Shown: positions 24,804-34,196 of the stretch, in pieces
How the letters are laid out: each line of letters starts with the position of its first letter
Position numbering within the stretch: position 1 is the stretch's first letter
Source of the DNA: Streptomyces anulatus
GTDB lineage: Bacteria; Actinomycetota; Actinomycetes; Streptomycetales; Streptomycetaceae
Reading direction: 5' to 3'
Length of the DNA stretch: 64,000 nucleotides
Assembly (NCBI RefSeq): GCF_000721175.1
Contig: NZ_JOEZ01000026.1
Location: 32,790-96,789 of the forward strand
Translations under genes and position numbers: made by a program
The notes under the pieces: model-generated
Seen by the model: the letters and a program-made list of their open reading frames with translations, nothing else
What the model was told of the DNA's origin: nothing
Database searches by the model: none

Positions 24804-27455
24804 TCAGCTGCGGCGTCGGGGCGGACCGGCAGGCCGCGTGGCCCTGCGAATGGCGCGCGGGGCGGTGGGCGGCGGCGGTGCCGGCGGGTCATCGCCCTTC
24901 CTGGGGACAGGCGGGAGGTTCAGCACGGGCGTGGAGACGGACGCCGGATCCACCGCGGGAACCGTCGGTGAGGAACCGGACCGTGTCGATGCCGGGGCTG
25001 TGCCGGGGACCGGGGGAGCGGTGGCGGCCGCGCGTGTGCCGGGAGGGCTGGACGGCCGGGTCGCACCTGCCATCGGCTGAGCCATCCCGAGCTGGGCGTT
25101 GGCGGCATGACGGCCGACGAACCGCGCGGCGGTCTGCACATTCCGGCGGTACTCGTTGCCGAAGGCGCGGGCTCCGTCGACCTTGGCGGTGACCCGGGCA
25201 CCAGCCCGGTTCTTCGCCGCGGTGAGCTGCCCCTTGACCGCGTTGGCCCGCGCGGCTGCGGCCGTGCCTCCCCGCTTGGCGGCGGCGATTCCGCGGGGAA
25301 TCCCGACCGGGGCGCCCACGGTGGCCAGGGCCGCGACCTTGGTCGCCTTCCAGCCGAAGCGGGCGCTCGCTGCTGCGCCCTTGCCGGCCATGAGGGTGGC
25401 GCGTCCGCCGCGGGACTGCGACAGCTTGTTTGTGGCTGCTGCAGCGAGCCGGCGGCGCAGTGCCTGCTTGGCGGCGCCCTGGGCTGCGACCTTCGCGGCG
25501 GTGGCGGCGCCGCCGGTGCCCACGGCGGCTGCGGCGTTGGCCGCCAGACGGGCGGCAGAGCGCAGGCGGCCTCCGCGCTTGCCTCGCTGCGGCGGTCCCA
25601 TCCACATCTGCTTGGCGCTGCGTCCGGCTCGGGCGAGCGGCTGGGTGACCTTGCGTGCCTCGCCGCGTGCCTCGCCGAACAGCTGCTTGATGCCGGGGGC
25701 CGTCTCGGCGTAGCGGCCGAACTGGTTGAAGACGCTCTGGCGGCTGCCGCCGACGCGGGCGTTGGCCAGGCGGCGGTTGAGGTTGACGCTGACCTGCCTC
25801 GCCGTCTCCTTGATCTTCTTCTGGCCGACGAGCCCGGCGACCGCGGCCAGGTCGAGGCAAATGAACTTGACCGCGAGGATCTCCCCGGTCTCCGCGTCGA
25901 TCAGCGCGATGATCACGACGACGAAGATGGCGAGGAACAAGATCGCGAGGATGACGCCGAGGATCGCCTTCACGATCGCGGACACCCAGCGCCACAGCAC
26001 TCCGCGTCCGCCGCCCGGCAGGATGCCGGCGGCCAGGGCCCAGTGGCCCTTCATCGCCTCGAACGCCAACCAGCCCTGCGAGACCAGGAAGGTCCCGGTG
26101 ACCAGCACCATGAGGACGGACACGATGATCGCGGCGAGCGCGACGAACGCGGCCGAGAAGGTCATGTCGGCCGACGCCTTCTTCGCGTCCCCCTTCTTGA
26201 CCTTGCAGACCTTGGTGAAGTGCTCGCCGGCGTTGGTGAGCTGGGCTGCGTAGGTTGCTTCACCCGTGGGGTTGATCCGGTTGGCCTCGAAGAAGTCGAT
26301 GCCCATCTGCTCGAAGTTGTACTTGACCAGCGAGGCCTCCGCGAACGCCTTCGAGCAGGCAGGGTCCTTGAACGTCTTGCCGTAGAGCATGAGCTGGGTC
26401 GGCTTGACGATGAACGCGTCGACGAGGGCGTCGGTGATCGGTTTGGAGACGTCCTCGGGCTTGGAGTCTCCTTCGGGGTTCTGCGACAGCACGACCGCGC
26501 TCACCTCGAGCGACAGGTCCTTGGCCTTGCCGACCATCCCCTCGTCGCTCAGCAGCATCGTGGAGCCGCCGGGGGACGGCTGGTCGTGCGTACCCAGCAG
26601 TACCTGGGCCGGGGAGAGCAGCACCGTGGTGGCCACGGCGGCCACGACCAGTGACATGCCGGCCTCGGCGAAGCCGCGGCTGCGGTTCTTGAACAGGATG
26701 TGCCACGCCGCGTACAGGCCGGAGAAGAGCAGGAAGAGTCCCGGCAGGCCGAGGCGGTTGATGACCTGGTCACGCAGGCTCGTGGCGATGTCGTCGGCGG
26801 GCTTGACGAGGATCTTGGCGAGACCGAAGTCGAGCGCCCAGTCGATCAGCCAGCACGAGAAGCCGATGAACCATTTGGCGATGCCCATGAAGAACTGCGA
26901 GAGCAGGTTCCAGATCTTCAGGTCGATGTCGTTCCAGTCGCCTGTGTCCGAATCCACGCTGTACGCGCTGATCGGGACGCCGTCCCTGTCCTTGACGTTG
27001 AACGGCTGCAGCAGCCCGTCGGAGGCGTCCTTGGGCGACTTGCTCAGGTCCTCGACCGGCCGGTTCTCATCGCCCGGCTGCGGCGCAGGCGGCGTCACGC
27101 CGGGCCGGGGCTCCATGGGGTTGTAGGAGTCCTCCGGCTCGGGCTTCGGCTTGGCTTCCGGCTTGTCGTCGTTGCCGCTGTCGTCGCCCCCCTTGCAGTA
27201 CTTGTACTGGGCGCTGCCTTTGGGCAGTTGGTCGCACGGATCCGGCTTGTCCTTGCCGGGCTCGGGCTTGGGCTTGTCCGGCTTCGGGGTCGGTTTGGCG
27301 TCCGGCGCGGTGGGCGCCGGTCCCGGCTTCGGATTGGGGACCGTGTCGGCGAACGCGACCGCGGCGGACAGGCCCAGCAGCAGTGCCAGGGGCACGGCTA
27401 TGAGCCAGATCCGCAGGGCGCGGCCGCGCGGCGCGGCACGGGAGGCGGACTTCAT
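24804..27455 (-). CDS. VirB6/TrbL-like polytopic T4SS protein (883 aa)
   Basis: A signal-like N-terminal helix (residues 16-36) is followed by a Pro/Lys/Glu-rich extracellular linker with a Cys pair. Several long membrane segments follow between about residues 185 and 520 (for example FFMGIAKWFIGFSCWLIDWA, LGLPGLFLLFSGLYAAWHIL, AAIIVSVLMVLVTGTFLV and ILGVILAILFLAIFVVVIIA). The C-terminal 300 residues are Ala/Arg/Gly-rich, basic and probably cytoplasmic. This is the expected layout of the VirB6-type channel subunit in actinobacterial T4SS. ATGA overlap with the VirB4 gene. Confidence 0.75.
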   Translation of the reverse strand: MKSASRAAPRGRALRIWLIAVPLALLLGLSAAVAFADTVPNPKPGPAPTAPDAKPTPKPDKPKPEPGKDKPDPCDQLPKGSAQYKYCKGGDDSGNDDKPEAKPKPEPEDSYNPMEPRPGVTPPAPQPGDENRPVEDLSKSPKDASDGLLQPFNVKDRDGVPISAYSVDSDTGDWNDIDLKIWNLLSQFFMGIAKWFIGFSCWLIDWALDFGLAKILVKPADDIATSLRDQVINRLGLPGLFLLFSGLYAAWHILFKNRSRGFAEAGMSLVVAAVATTVLLSPAQVLLGTHDQPSPGGSTMLLSDEGMVGKAKDLSLEVSAVVLSQNPEGDSKPEDVSKPITDALVDAFIVKPTQLMLYGKTFKDPACSKAFAEASLVKYNFEQMGIDFFEANRINPTGEATYAAQLTNAGEHFTKVCKVKKGDAKKASADMTFSAAFVALAAIIVSVLMVLVTGTFLVSQGWLAFEAMKGHWALAAGILPGGGRGVLWRWVSAIVKAILGVILAILFLAIFVVVIIALIDAETGEILAVKFICLDLAAVAGLVGQKKIKETARQVSVNLNRRLANARVGGSRQSVFNQFGRYAETAPGIKQLFGEARGEARKVTQPLARAGRSAKQMWMGPPQRGKRGGRLRSAARLAANAAAAVGTGGAATAAKVAAQGAAKQALRRRLAAAATNKLSQSRGGRATLMAGKGAAASARFGWKATKVAALATVGAPVGIPRGIAAAKRGGTAAAARANAVKGQLTAAKNRAGARVTAKVDGARAFGNEYRRNVQTAARFVGRHAANAQLGMAQPMAGATRPSSPPGTRAAATAPPVPGTAPASTRSGSSPTVPAVDPASVSTPVLNLPPVPRKGDDPPAPPPPTAPRAIRRATRPAGPPRRRS

Positions 27456-30049
27456 GCCAGTGCCCCTTCGATGGGCACATCGACGGCCGGCTCGTCCTCA
27501 TCCATCTGCCCCGGAGTGGTGTGGATGGCGTCGGCGGCTTCGTCGTCGGCCGGGATGAGCACCTTGATGCCGCCGATGCGCCGGCGCAGGTCGCGGTAGA
27601 GGCCCTCGCCGGCGCGCAGGCTGCGCTCGGCGTCGGACACGTTGAGAGGGCTCAGGTTCTCCGTGATCAGCTTGATCATCTCGTCGTCGGCGGGGTCGAG
27701 GTCGATGAACTCGAGGCAGCGGGCGGCGAGGGTCTTGCTGCGGTGGCGGAAGACGAAGATGTGGCTGAGCAGGGCGCGGATCTTGTCGCCGATCTCGTTC
27801 TTCGGCCCGATGTCGTACGGGTCGTGCGAGCCCGCGTAAACCCCGGCGTTGTGTTTGCGGCCGTCGGCGATGATCTCGAGCAGAAGGTTGGAGCCCTCGG
27901 CGGATGCGGTGAGCCACCAGCATTCGTCAAGGAACACCCCGGTGAACTCGGCCGGGTTGGAGAAGGCGACCTCGCGGCACAGCGCGGTGATCAGGTACAT
28001 CAGTCGCCAGCCGAAACGTGTCTCCACCTCCAGGCTGCGCAGGCGGTGCTCGTCGAGTTCCTCCTTGCGTGGCAGGGCGAGGCGGTCGACGGCGAACACG
28101 ATCGAGTCGGCGTTGCTGATCCTGACGACCGGCAGATTCGGATCGAAGATCGTGCGGCCCAAGTCCTTCTTGGCCAGGGCCCGCATCTTGCGGACGAGCT
28201 CGGAGGCCGCGGCGCGCACGGCTATGTCGTTCGGCTCGTCCGGGTCCGGAGTCTTGGCACGCAGGCCGAGGTTGGTGATGAGCGAGGTCATCGACGGGTT
28301 GGGGCCCAGGCGCGTGGTCTCGATGGCCTCGGCGAGCGTGACGCCTTCGACCGACATGCTGGCGATGTCGAGCAGGGGGGTGAGGAAGGACTCGCAGTAG
28401 CGGGCCGCGCGCGGGCCGCGGAAGACCCGCAGCGGGTCGAGGGAGACGCCGGCGGTCTCGTCGACGCGGATGATCTGGGTCTCGCCCGGGCAGGCCAGGG
28501 CGAAGCGGCTCCATTCCTGCTGCGGGGTGCGGTCGATCACCAGGGCGCGGCCGCGGCTTCGGGCCTGGCCCGCGCGGTGCCCGGTGGACAGGATCGAGTA
28601 CATCGCGGTCTTGAGGGCGACACTCTTGCCGGAGCCGAGCTCGCCGACGAACGCGGCGCTCGCGCTGGCGTTGACGCGCGGGCCGTGGCTGAAGTCGATG
28701 AGGACAGGGCGCACGCCGCCGCCGGACAGCTGCAGGCCGAACAGGGAGCCGGTGTCGTCGCCGAGGTTGGCGCCGCTGAACGGCATCGCCATGGCGAAGT
28801 CCCTGGCCAGCAGGTACTGGGTGAAGTCGAGGAGTGGCCGGGGCGTCTTGGTGCCGGGCAGCATCGCGTGGAAGAGCGGCACCTGGTCGCCGACGGGCCG
28901 GGTGAGGGTGTAGTCGTTGCCGCCGAAGTGGTGCTGCAGGGAGGCCGCGCGTTCGTTGGCCTCTTCCGGGGTGGCGCCCCACACACAGGTGACGACGGAA
29001 GCACGGATCTCGACCTCGGTGGCCGAGGAGGTCAGCCGGTCGCGGTACTCGTCCAGAGCGAAGGCGGCCTTGTCCAGACTCGCGGGAACGCCGGCGGTCT
29101 CGCCGTCGTACTCGCCGCGCTGGTGGGCCAGTTCGCGCTGCTGCCTGCGGGACTTCGGCTCGGCCTTCGAGCCGGCCTCGATGTTCAGGCGGACCGCCCA
29201 GTCGACCGGGAAGCCGAAATCGTCCAGGGCGGCCAGGTACTCCGAGCCGGGGAACCGGAAGCTCTCTGGCATCTCGGCCAGGACGCTGAAGGCCTGGTAG
29301 CTGCTGCCGTGTTCGGTGGTCACCTTGGCGTACCGGCGGGCGAAGGGGTTCGAGGGGCCCTTACGGCGCTGGCCGCCGCGGCCGCCCTCGTCGAGAACGA
29401 CCTGGGTGTGGGCGGCGACGGTGTGCCCCCGGCCGCGCAGGCCGCGGGGCGCTCCCTCTTCGGGGAACAGCGGCTCGTCCAGGCCGCGCCGTGCCGCATG
29501 TCCGTAGATCCACAGGATCTCGGCCTCGGTGGCGGCCTTGAGCTTGATACCGGCTGGCCACGAGGCGGCGAGGCGGTTGGCCTGGAGCAGGCGCTTGGCT
29601 TCCTCGGCCGCGGAGATGGGCGGGCTCGGCAGGCCGAGCGCGGCCATGAGCTCGACCTGGGCGGAGGAAGCAACAGCCTTGGCGGTCTGCTTGAGGTCCA
29701 GGTGCGGCAGAGGTATCGCCAGGAAGTCGACGCGCCCGGTGAGCTCGAGCCCGTCCAACTGGTCGAGCACCTTCAGGGAGAGGTCGACGTACTCCGGGCT
29801 CTTGTCCCAGTCGACGCCGGCGGTCATGCGCTTGACGACGGAGGCCGCGTCGACCTGCGGGCACAGGCTCAGAAGCAGGGCCTCGCCGCGCAACGCCTTG
29901 AAGAGCGCCTCGAGCGCGTCGAGGCGCTCCCGCTTGGTGGCTTTCGAACCGTGGGTGTAGTTCTCGCTGTCGACCTTCCACACGCCCCACGTGGCGGCGT
30001 TGGTCGTCCAGATGAGATGGCCGCTGATGTGCCGGACGGGGAGACGCAT
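27452..30049 (-). CDS. VirB4-like T4SS ATPase
   Basis: 865 aa, the usual length for the family. Walker A GELGSGKSVAL is near residue 473, Walker B GVFLDECWWL near 708, followed by DGRKHNAGVYAGSHDP (sensor region). The N-terminal 400 residues correspond to the VirB4/CagE N-domain. It energises assembly of the mating channel. ATG 30049 has AAGGA upstream. It overlaps the VirB6-like gene by four bases and lies 42 bp after the PrgI/VirB3-like gene. Confidence 0.92.
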   Translation of the reverse strand: MRLPVRHISGHLIWTTNAATWGVWKVDSENYTHGSKATKRERLDALEALFKALRGEALLLSLCPQVDAASVVKRMTAGVDWDKSPEYVDLSLKVLDQLDGLELTGRVDFLAIPLPHLDLKQTAKAVASSAQVELMAALGLPSPPISAAEEAKRLLQANRLAASWPAGIKLKAATEAEILWIYGHAARRGLDEPLFPEEGAPRGLRGRGHTVAAHTQVVLDEGGRGGQRRKGPSNPFARRYAKVTTEHGSSYQAFSVLAEMPESFRFPGSEYLAALDDFGFPVDWAVRLNIEAGSKAEPKSRRQQRELAHQRGEYDGETAGVPASLDKAAFALDEYRDRLTSSATEVEIRASVVTCVWGATPEEANERAASLQHHFGGNDYTLTRPVGDQVPLFHAMLPGTKTPRPLLDFTQYLLARDFAMAMPFSGANLGDDTGSLFGLQLSGGGVRPVLIDFSHGPRVNASASAAFVGELGSGKSVALKTAMYSILSTGHRAGQARSRGRALVIDRTPQQEWSRFALACPGETQIIRVDETAGVSLDPLRVFRGPRAARYCESFLTPLLDIASMSVEGVTLAEAIETTRLGPNPSMTSLITNLGLRAKTPDPDEPNDIAVRAAASELVRKMRALAKKDLGRTIFDPNLPVVRISNADSIVFAVDRLALPRKEELDEHRLRSLEVETRFGWRLMYLITALCREVAFSNPAEFTGVFLDECWWLTASAEGSNLLLEIIADGRKHNAGVYAGSHDPYDIGPKNEIGDKIRALLSHIFVFRHRSKTLAARCLEFIDLDPADDEMIKLITENLSPLNVSDAERSLRAGEGLYRDLRRRIGGIKVLIPADDEAADAIHTTPGQMDEDEPAVDVPIEGALA

Positions 30050-30091
30050 GGGGAAGTCCTTCGTGAACAGGGCGCGCGCGGGGCAGCGGCG

Positions 30092-30703
30092 CTAGGGACG
30101 GGAGTTCTGGTCCTCGATCGAGGCGAGGAGGCTCTGCAGCTGGCTGCGCCCGCCGGTGCGCGGCGCCACCGTGCGCGCGGAGGTGGCTGGCGCGGTGGGC
30201 GTGGCGATCGGCGCGGGGCCGGCCGTCCGACGCGCAGGCCGTGTCGGTTCCGCGGCGCGCGGGGCCCGCGCCGGCGCGACGGCAACGGGTTCGTCGGTGG
30301 GCCGGCTGGTGACGCGGACGGTGCAGGTCGTGCGGGTCAGATGGGGGCGGGACTGCCGCTGCGGGCGGCCGGCGAGCCGCCCGCCCGCCGGCGCCGAGGC
30401 GTAGACGAGCAGGGACCGCAGCGCGCGCGCCGGGTCCCGGCCGTCGATGCGCGCGTAGCGCAGCACCCAGGCCAGCCCCCACGGGAGCGCGATCATGATC
30501 AGGATGTTCGCGAGACCGAAGTGGGCCCACAGGGCCTGCGTCAGGGCCAGGGAGCCGAAGACGACGACCATGGTGACGATCTGGGTGATCGTGTATGGGC
30601 CGCCCGGGATCCGTCCGGCGCCCGGGAGTTTGCCGATGACGAGCGGGTGCTTGCGGGCGCGGGTGTAGGAATGCCCGATGAGGTCTTCCTCGGACGCACT
30701 CAC
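30092..30703 (-). CDS. PrgI/VirB3-like membrane protein (203 aa)
   Basis: Two adjacent membrane helices (TQIVTMVVVFGSLALTQAL and ANILIMIALPWGLAWVL, residues about 40-80) follow a short N-terminal part, the SCIFF/PrgI layout found directly upstream of VirB4 in Gram-positive conjugative elements. The C-terminal 100 residues are Pro/Ala/Arg-rich and disordered. The GTG start overlaps the upstream stop (GTGA). It probably forms part of the inner channel with VirB4. Confidence 0.7.
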   Translation of the reverse strand: MSASEEDLIGHSYTRARKHPLVIGKLPGAGRIPGGPYTITQIVTMVVVFGSLALTQALWAHFGLANILIMIALPWGLAWVLRYARIDGRDPARALRSLLVYASAPAGGRLAGRPQRQSRPHLTRTTCTVRVTSRPTDEPVAVAPARAPRAAEPTRPARRTAGPAPIATPTAPATSARTVAPRTGGRSQLQSLLASIEDQNSRP

Positions 30704-31023
30704 AGCAGCGCCCTGACGTCACCGGTCCCGGGACCGGGCACCTGCACGGAGGCGCTGGCAGTGTCCTCGATCTCCGAGCCGACCTTGGTCTGCAGCGACG
30801 GCAGGTTGGCGATGCCCCACATCACGAGGGCGCCCAGGAGGAACGCGACGAGCGTGGCCACCCAGGACTTGGTCCTCCAGTACGCCATCGCGACGGCGGC
30901 GAGCACCATCACACCCACGACCAGCTTGATGAGCGTGCCGATCTGGTTGGTCTTGAGGGTGGCCCAGTCGAGCAGGTCGCCGGCGAGGACGACGGTGTTG
31001 GGGTCAGCAGTCAGCGTGTGCAT
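30700..31023 (-). CDS. Small two-helix T4SS membrane protein (VirB2/TcpD-like)
   Basis: 107 aa with two membrane segments (LIKLVVGVMVLAAVAMAYW and VATLVAFLLGALVMWGIA) separated by a short basic loop. Size, topology and position between the TcpC-like and PrgI-like genes match pilin-like VirB2 or TcpD subunits. AGAGGA precedes ATG 31023; the stop overlaps the next GTG. Confidence 0.6.
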   Translation of the reverse strand: MHTLTADPNTVVLAGDLLDWATLKTNQIGTLIKLVVGVMVLAAVAMAYWRTKSWVATLVAFLLGALVMWGIANLPSLQTKVGSEIEDTASASVQVPGPGTGDVRALL

Positions 31024-31055
31024 GAACGATTCCTCTTTCGGTCGTGGCGACGTGG

Positions 31056-32165
31056 TCAGCTGCCGGACGGCGGCGCGGAACCGCCGGGCGTGGAAGGAGC
31101 CGAAGGGGCGGAGGGCGCCGCCGAGTTCGGTGCGCTGGACGGCTTGCTCGTCGCGGCGGTGGCCGGTGCGTCGTCGAGGGAGGAGACCTCCCAGCGCCCG
31201 GCGCGCGCGGTCAGGCCGAGCGCGTAGGTGAGGGGGAAGGTGTTGCCGTCCGCGTCGGTGGCGTCGATGGAGACCAGCAGGCGCCTGCGGACGCCGTCGC
31301 CGGGCACCTTCGTGCCGGCGTTGTCCTCAGAGTTGTCCTGGACGCTGGTGAGCTTGATCGAGGTGTAGGGGGTCGGCACCACGGGGGAGAGGTGGACGCC
31401 GGGGGACGTGTAGCGGTCGAGCTCGCCCTGGCCGGCGACGTACGCCTTCAGGAAGGAGGCCGCGGTGTCGGACGCGGGGTCGGAGCTCCCGCTCCCGCGC
31501 GAGGTGGGGTATCCGAGGTCACCGGGCTTGAGCGCGGCGGGCGCCGCGACCTGCGCCGGCAAGGACACCGCGGTGTACGCGCTGGTGTCGTCGGAGCCGG
31601 TCGACTGCACGCCGACCCGGAAGTACTGCACGCCGGCGTCCGTGTAGCCGCCCTTCTTGGACTTCGCCGCGACGTTGACCGCCACGGTGACGCTCCAATA
31701 GCCGGGGGAGACCTCGCGGGCGTCCATCGCCTGGGTCCGCAGGGCACTTCGAGTCCCGGCCGGGTGTGTGAGGGCCACGCTGCCCGAGTAGTACGGGGCC
31801 AGGTTCTGCTCCGTCCCCTCTCCCGCCTCCAGGTAGGCGCCCACGAACAACTGCGCGAACCCGGCTGGGCCGGTGGAGGCGCTCGACTTGACCGCGGGCG
31901 TCGCCTTGGCCGCGCTCTGGGCAGGTGCCGACGAGCCGAACAGGGCCATGACCCCGATCAGCGGGCCGGAGGCGATCAGCGCCCAGGTGCCTGCCCGGGC
32001 CAGCCGCGTCAGACCGGCGAGCCCGGCCGTACTGGTCTTCCACCCGATGGACTGCTGCTCGTCGACGTCGTCCTGCTCGGTCTGGGCCGGCTCGCTGGTC
32101 TCGGCGACCGAGTCCTCGGGCCAGTCCTGCTGCTCGCGGCGAGCCTTGCGGCGTGCCCGCTTCAC
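31056..32165 (-). CDS. TcpC/VirB8-like conjugation protein (369 aa)
   Basis: A cytoplasmic basic/acidic N-terminus of about 60 residues, one membrane segment (AGTWALIASGPLIGVMALFG, residues 58-77), then two NTF2-like extracellular domains: first around FAQLFVGAYLEAGEG...YWSVTVAVNVAAK, second around AASFLKAYVAGQGELDRYTSPG...LLVSIDATDADG. This is the architecture of TcpC/conjugative transposon proteins of Gram-positive bacteria, part of the channel core. The C-terminal tail is Ser/Ala/Pro-rich. The GTG start overlaps the upstream stop. Confidence 0.8.
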   Translation of the reverse strand: MKRARRKARREQQDWPEDSVAETSEPAQTEQDDVDEQQSIGWKTSTAGLAGLTRLARAGTWALIASGPLIGVMALFGSSAPAQSAAKATPAVKSSASTGPAGFAQLFVGAYLEAGEGTEQNLAPYYSGSVALTHPAGTRSALRTQAMDAREVSPGYWSVTVAVNVAAKSKKGGYTDAGVQYFRVGVQSTGSDDTSAYTAVSLPAQVAAPAALKPGDLGYPTSRGSGSSDPASDTAASFLKAYVAGQGELDRYTSPGVHLSPVVPTPYTSIKLTSVQDNSEDNAGTKVPGDGVRRRLLVSIDATDADGNTFPLTYALGLTARAGRWEVSSLDDAPATAATSKPSSAPNSAAPSAPSAPSTPGGSAPPSGS

Positions 32166-32443
32166 GACACGCTCCGCTGGGCCTGGGCCGTCAGGAGCTC
32201 GGCGATGCGGGACTTCAGCTGCTCGGGGGTGCGCGCCTTGAGCGCCTCCCAGGACTGGAGCGCGGGTTCCGAGTCGTTGTCGAGGAACTGGCGCATCTGC
32301 TCGTGCACCGTCCGGTCGAGGGGGTCCCGCACCAACGCGGTCCCCAGGCGGGTCGCGGTGATGCGAGCGGAGGCCACGCGGGTCTCGTCCTCATCGGCCA
32401 GAGGACCGGAGCGGGCGGGACCGGTGAAGGGGGCGGCAGCCAT
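32162..32443 (-). CDS. Hypothetical protein, first gene of T4SS block (93 aa)
   Basis: A small polar helical protein (VHEQMRQFLDNDSEPALQSW, ELLTAQAQRS). ATG 32443 has GGGAG six bases upstream; it ends with a four-base overlap into the TcpC-like gene. No family recognised. The 31-bp element at 32504-32534 lies 60 bp upstream, so this is taken as the first gene of the block. Confidence 0.6.
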   Translation of the reverse strand: MAAAPFTGPARSGPLADEDETRVASARITATRLGTALVRDPLDRTVHEQMRQFLDNDSEPALQSWEALKARTPEQLKSRIAELLTAQAQRSVS

Positions 32444-32503
32444 GGAGTACTCCCGTGAAATCGGTGGTCAGAGTGGGGAAGAGGGCCGTACGCGGATCAC
32501 CCG

Positions 32504-32534
32504 TAGAGGTGTGGTTTCGGCCCGCCGTGTGACA
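32504..32534 (-). promoter_or_regulatory. Shared tra-block upstream element, copy B
   Basis: It matches 22012-22042 at 27 of 31 bases (differences at element positions 9, 18, 20 and 21). It lies between the sigma-like gene and the first gene of the 23-32.4 kb T4SS block, in the same orientation relative to the operon as copy A. Confidence 0.6.
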
Positions 32535-32551
32535 GAGGAGGGCGGAAAACT

Positions 32552-33487
32552 TCAGGCGGCCGACCGCCGCGTCTGAAGCGCCGCCTCGCGCAGCGGGCGG
32601 ACGGCACGGCTGGCCCGCTGACGCAGGCGCGCGCCTTCACTGCCCATCGACCGCCGGGTACGGGGGGTGCGCTCGGGGGTGGCGGAGGAATCGAGGTAGT
32701 AGCTCGCGATCCGCTGCGCGTCGGAGATCTTCAGCGCCTGGATGTCGACCGCCCACATCACCAGGGAGAGCAGTTCGGCGCGGGGGTCGTCGGAGCTGAG
32801 CTCCGGCTCGTCGCGGCTGACGATCTCCAGCTCGACCGCGCGCACCAGGCAGTCGGCCAGCTGCGCCTGCGTCGCCGGGTCGGGACCGACGGACGGCAGC
32901 AGTGCCGCGGCCCGGTCGCCGGCGAGCGGCAGCAGCGTGTCCCCTATCTCCTGCAGCACCGAGCGGTTGTCGTAGTCGGCGGCCAGGGTCTTCTGCGCCA
33001 GGACGAGCGTGTCCATCGCGATGTTCGCGAAGACGCCCCGCGGTCGCCGCTCGAGCGGGTAGGTGCCCACGACCTCGAACAGCGCGCTGAACATCGACGA
33101 GACGATGTCGTCCCATCGGATCCCGTCACGCTGCTGCGACTTGGCCATCGACACGGCCTTGGGCAGCATCACGCGCGCAGCGGTGCACCAGGCGAGGTCG
33201 CGGTCGGACCCCGATTCCTGGACCCGCCGCAGCAGGAAGAGCATCGCCTGGTCGTGCTGTTCCCAGGCGCCACGACGGAAGAGACCGGTGATCCGGTCCA
33301 CCACGTCCTGCGGGGTGCGAGCGCCCTCGAAGTGGAGGTGTTCGTGCGACCAGTGCGCGACGGCGTCGCCGGCGCGGGTGCTTTCGCACAGGACCGCCCA
33401 GTCGCGGTTCAGGCTCCGCAGGGTGCTGGAGCCCTCGTCAGTGGCCGAGGCGGACAGAGAGCTGAGGGTGTTGGTGATGTGCGACAT
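32552..33487 (-). CDS. Sigma-factor-like regulatory protein (311 aa)
   Basis: The central part (LPKAVSMAKSQQRDGIRWDDIVSSMFSALFEVV...ERRPRGVFANIAMDTL) resembles sigma region 2 in its sequence of helices. The C-terminal DAQRIASYYLDSSATPE...GARLRQRASRAVRPLREAAL resembles an HTH of region 4. Similarity is weak and by pattern only; it could be a distant sigma-like plasmid protein. AAGGA precedes ATG 33487. It lies upstream of the T4SS block carrying element copy B and beside the repeat region, so it could regulate transfer or replication. Confidence 0.5.
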   Translation of the reverse strand: MSHITNTLSSLSASATDEGSSTLRSLNRDWAVLCESTRAGDAVAHWSHEHLHFEGARTPQDVVDRITGLFRRGAWEQHDQAMLFLLRRVQESGSDRDLAWCTAARVMLPKAVSMAKSQQRDGIRWDDIVSSMFSALFEVVGTYPLERRPRGVFANIAMDTLVLAQKTLAADYDNRSVLQEIGDTLLPLAGDRAAALLPSVGPDPATQAQLADCLVRAVELEIVSRDEPELSSDDPRAELLSLVMWAVDIQALKISDAQRIASYYLDSSATPERTPRTRRSMGSEGARLRQRASRAVRPLREAALQTRRSAA

Positions 33488-33536
33488 CCGTGACCGTCCT
33501 TCGTCATCCGGTGGGGATGCCGCTGACGATCTTTTG

Positions 33537-34196
33537 ACCCCCCTTGTCCGCGGTCTGACCGCGTGGGGCGGCGAGGACTGTCAAGGAGAAACACGTCGAA
33601 TCGCGCTCTGCGGCGACGTGGGCTGCACACCTGGACAAGGGGTGCGCACGAGGTGCGCGTGCCGGTGCGCGCACCTGGACAAGGGGGTGCGCACCGGTGC
33701 GCGTCGGTGCGCATCGAGAGGGCGGAAGGGGGCGCGCCGGTGCGGTCCGACGCCGCACCGCATCGGCGCGCCCGTGCGGTTCCCCGCGGGGTGCGCGCGC
33801 CGCCGGTGCGCGATGCGCGCCGTACCCGTGCGCGATGCGCGCCGTACCCGCGCGCGAGAGACCGGGCGCCGCACGGTCTGGCGTCCCGGGCAAACGCCCG
33901 TGCGGCGCCCAGTGCGTGGGGCCCAGACCCGCTGCGCCCGCTTCGTCTGCCCTCAGGCCAGAGAATATGACGCAGGGTGACTGGCGAGGCGGGGAAGAGC
34001 AGCGCCGGGTTTCGTGAGACGAACTGCCGTCCGCCCGGGTCGGCCGCTACCTGGCCAAGGACGCCGGCCTGCGGTAGCGGACGTGGACAAGGGGGTCACG
34101 CCGGAGGTTGCAGAGGTGGACAAGGGGCGGAAGGGGGGATTCCGCGAGCTGGACAAGGGGGTGCCACGGAAGGCGCCAGGAACGTGGACAAGGGGG
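33537..34196. repeat. Iteron-like repeats TGGACAAGGGGG
   Basis: Direct copies start at 33632, 33676, 34084, 34117, 34150 and 34185; one inverted copy covers 33537-33550. The last four are spaced 33, 33 and 35 bp, about three helical turns. The 1.07-kb interval 33488-34559 holds no supported gene and lies beside the winged-helix protein proposed as replication initiator. This is compatible with an iteron-type replication origin. Confidence 0.6.
33640..33850. repeat. GTGCGC-rich cluster with 22-bp tandem repeat
   Basis: GTGCGC and GTGCGCAC occur many times between 33640 and 33850, flanking two of the iteron-like repeats. At 33807-33828 and 33829-33850 a 22-bp unit is repeated perfectly. The density is far above chance even at this GC content, suggesting a protein-binding or transfer locus. 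Confidence 0.6.

Noticed and set aside
27521..31231. 1236-codon plus-strand frame opposite VirB4
   Set aside because: Pure antisense artefact of high GC; VirB4 on the other strand has intact Walker motifs.
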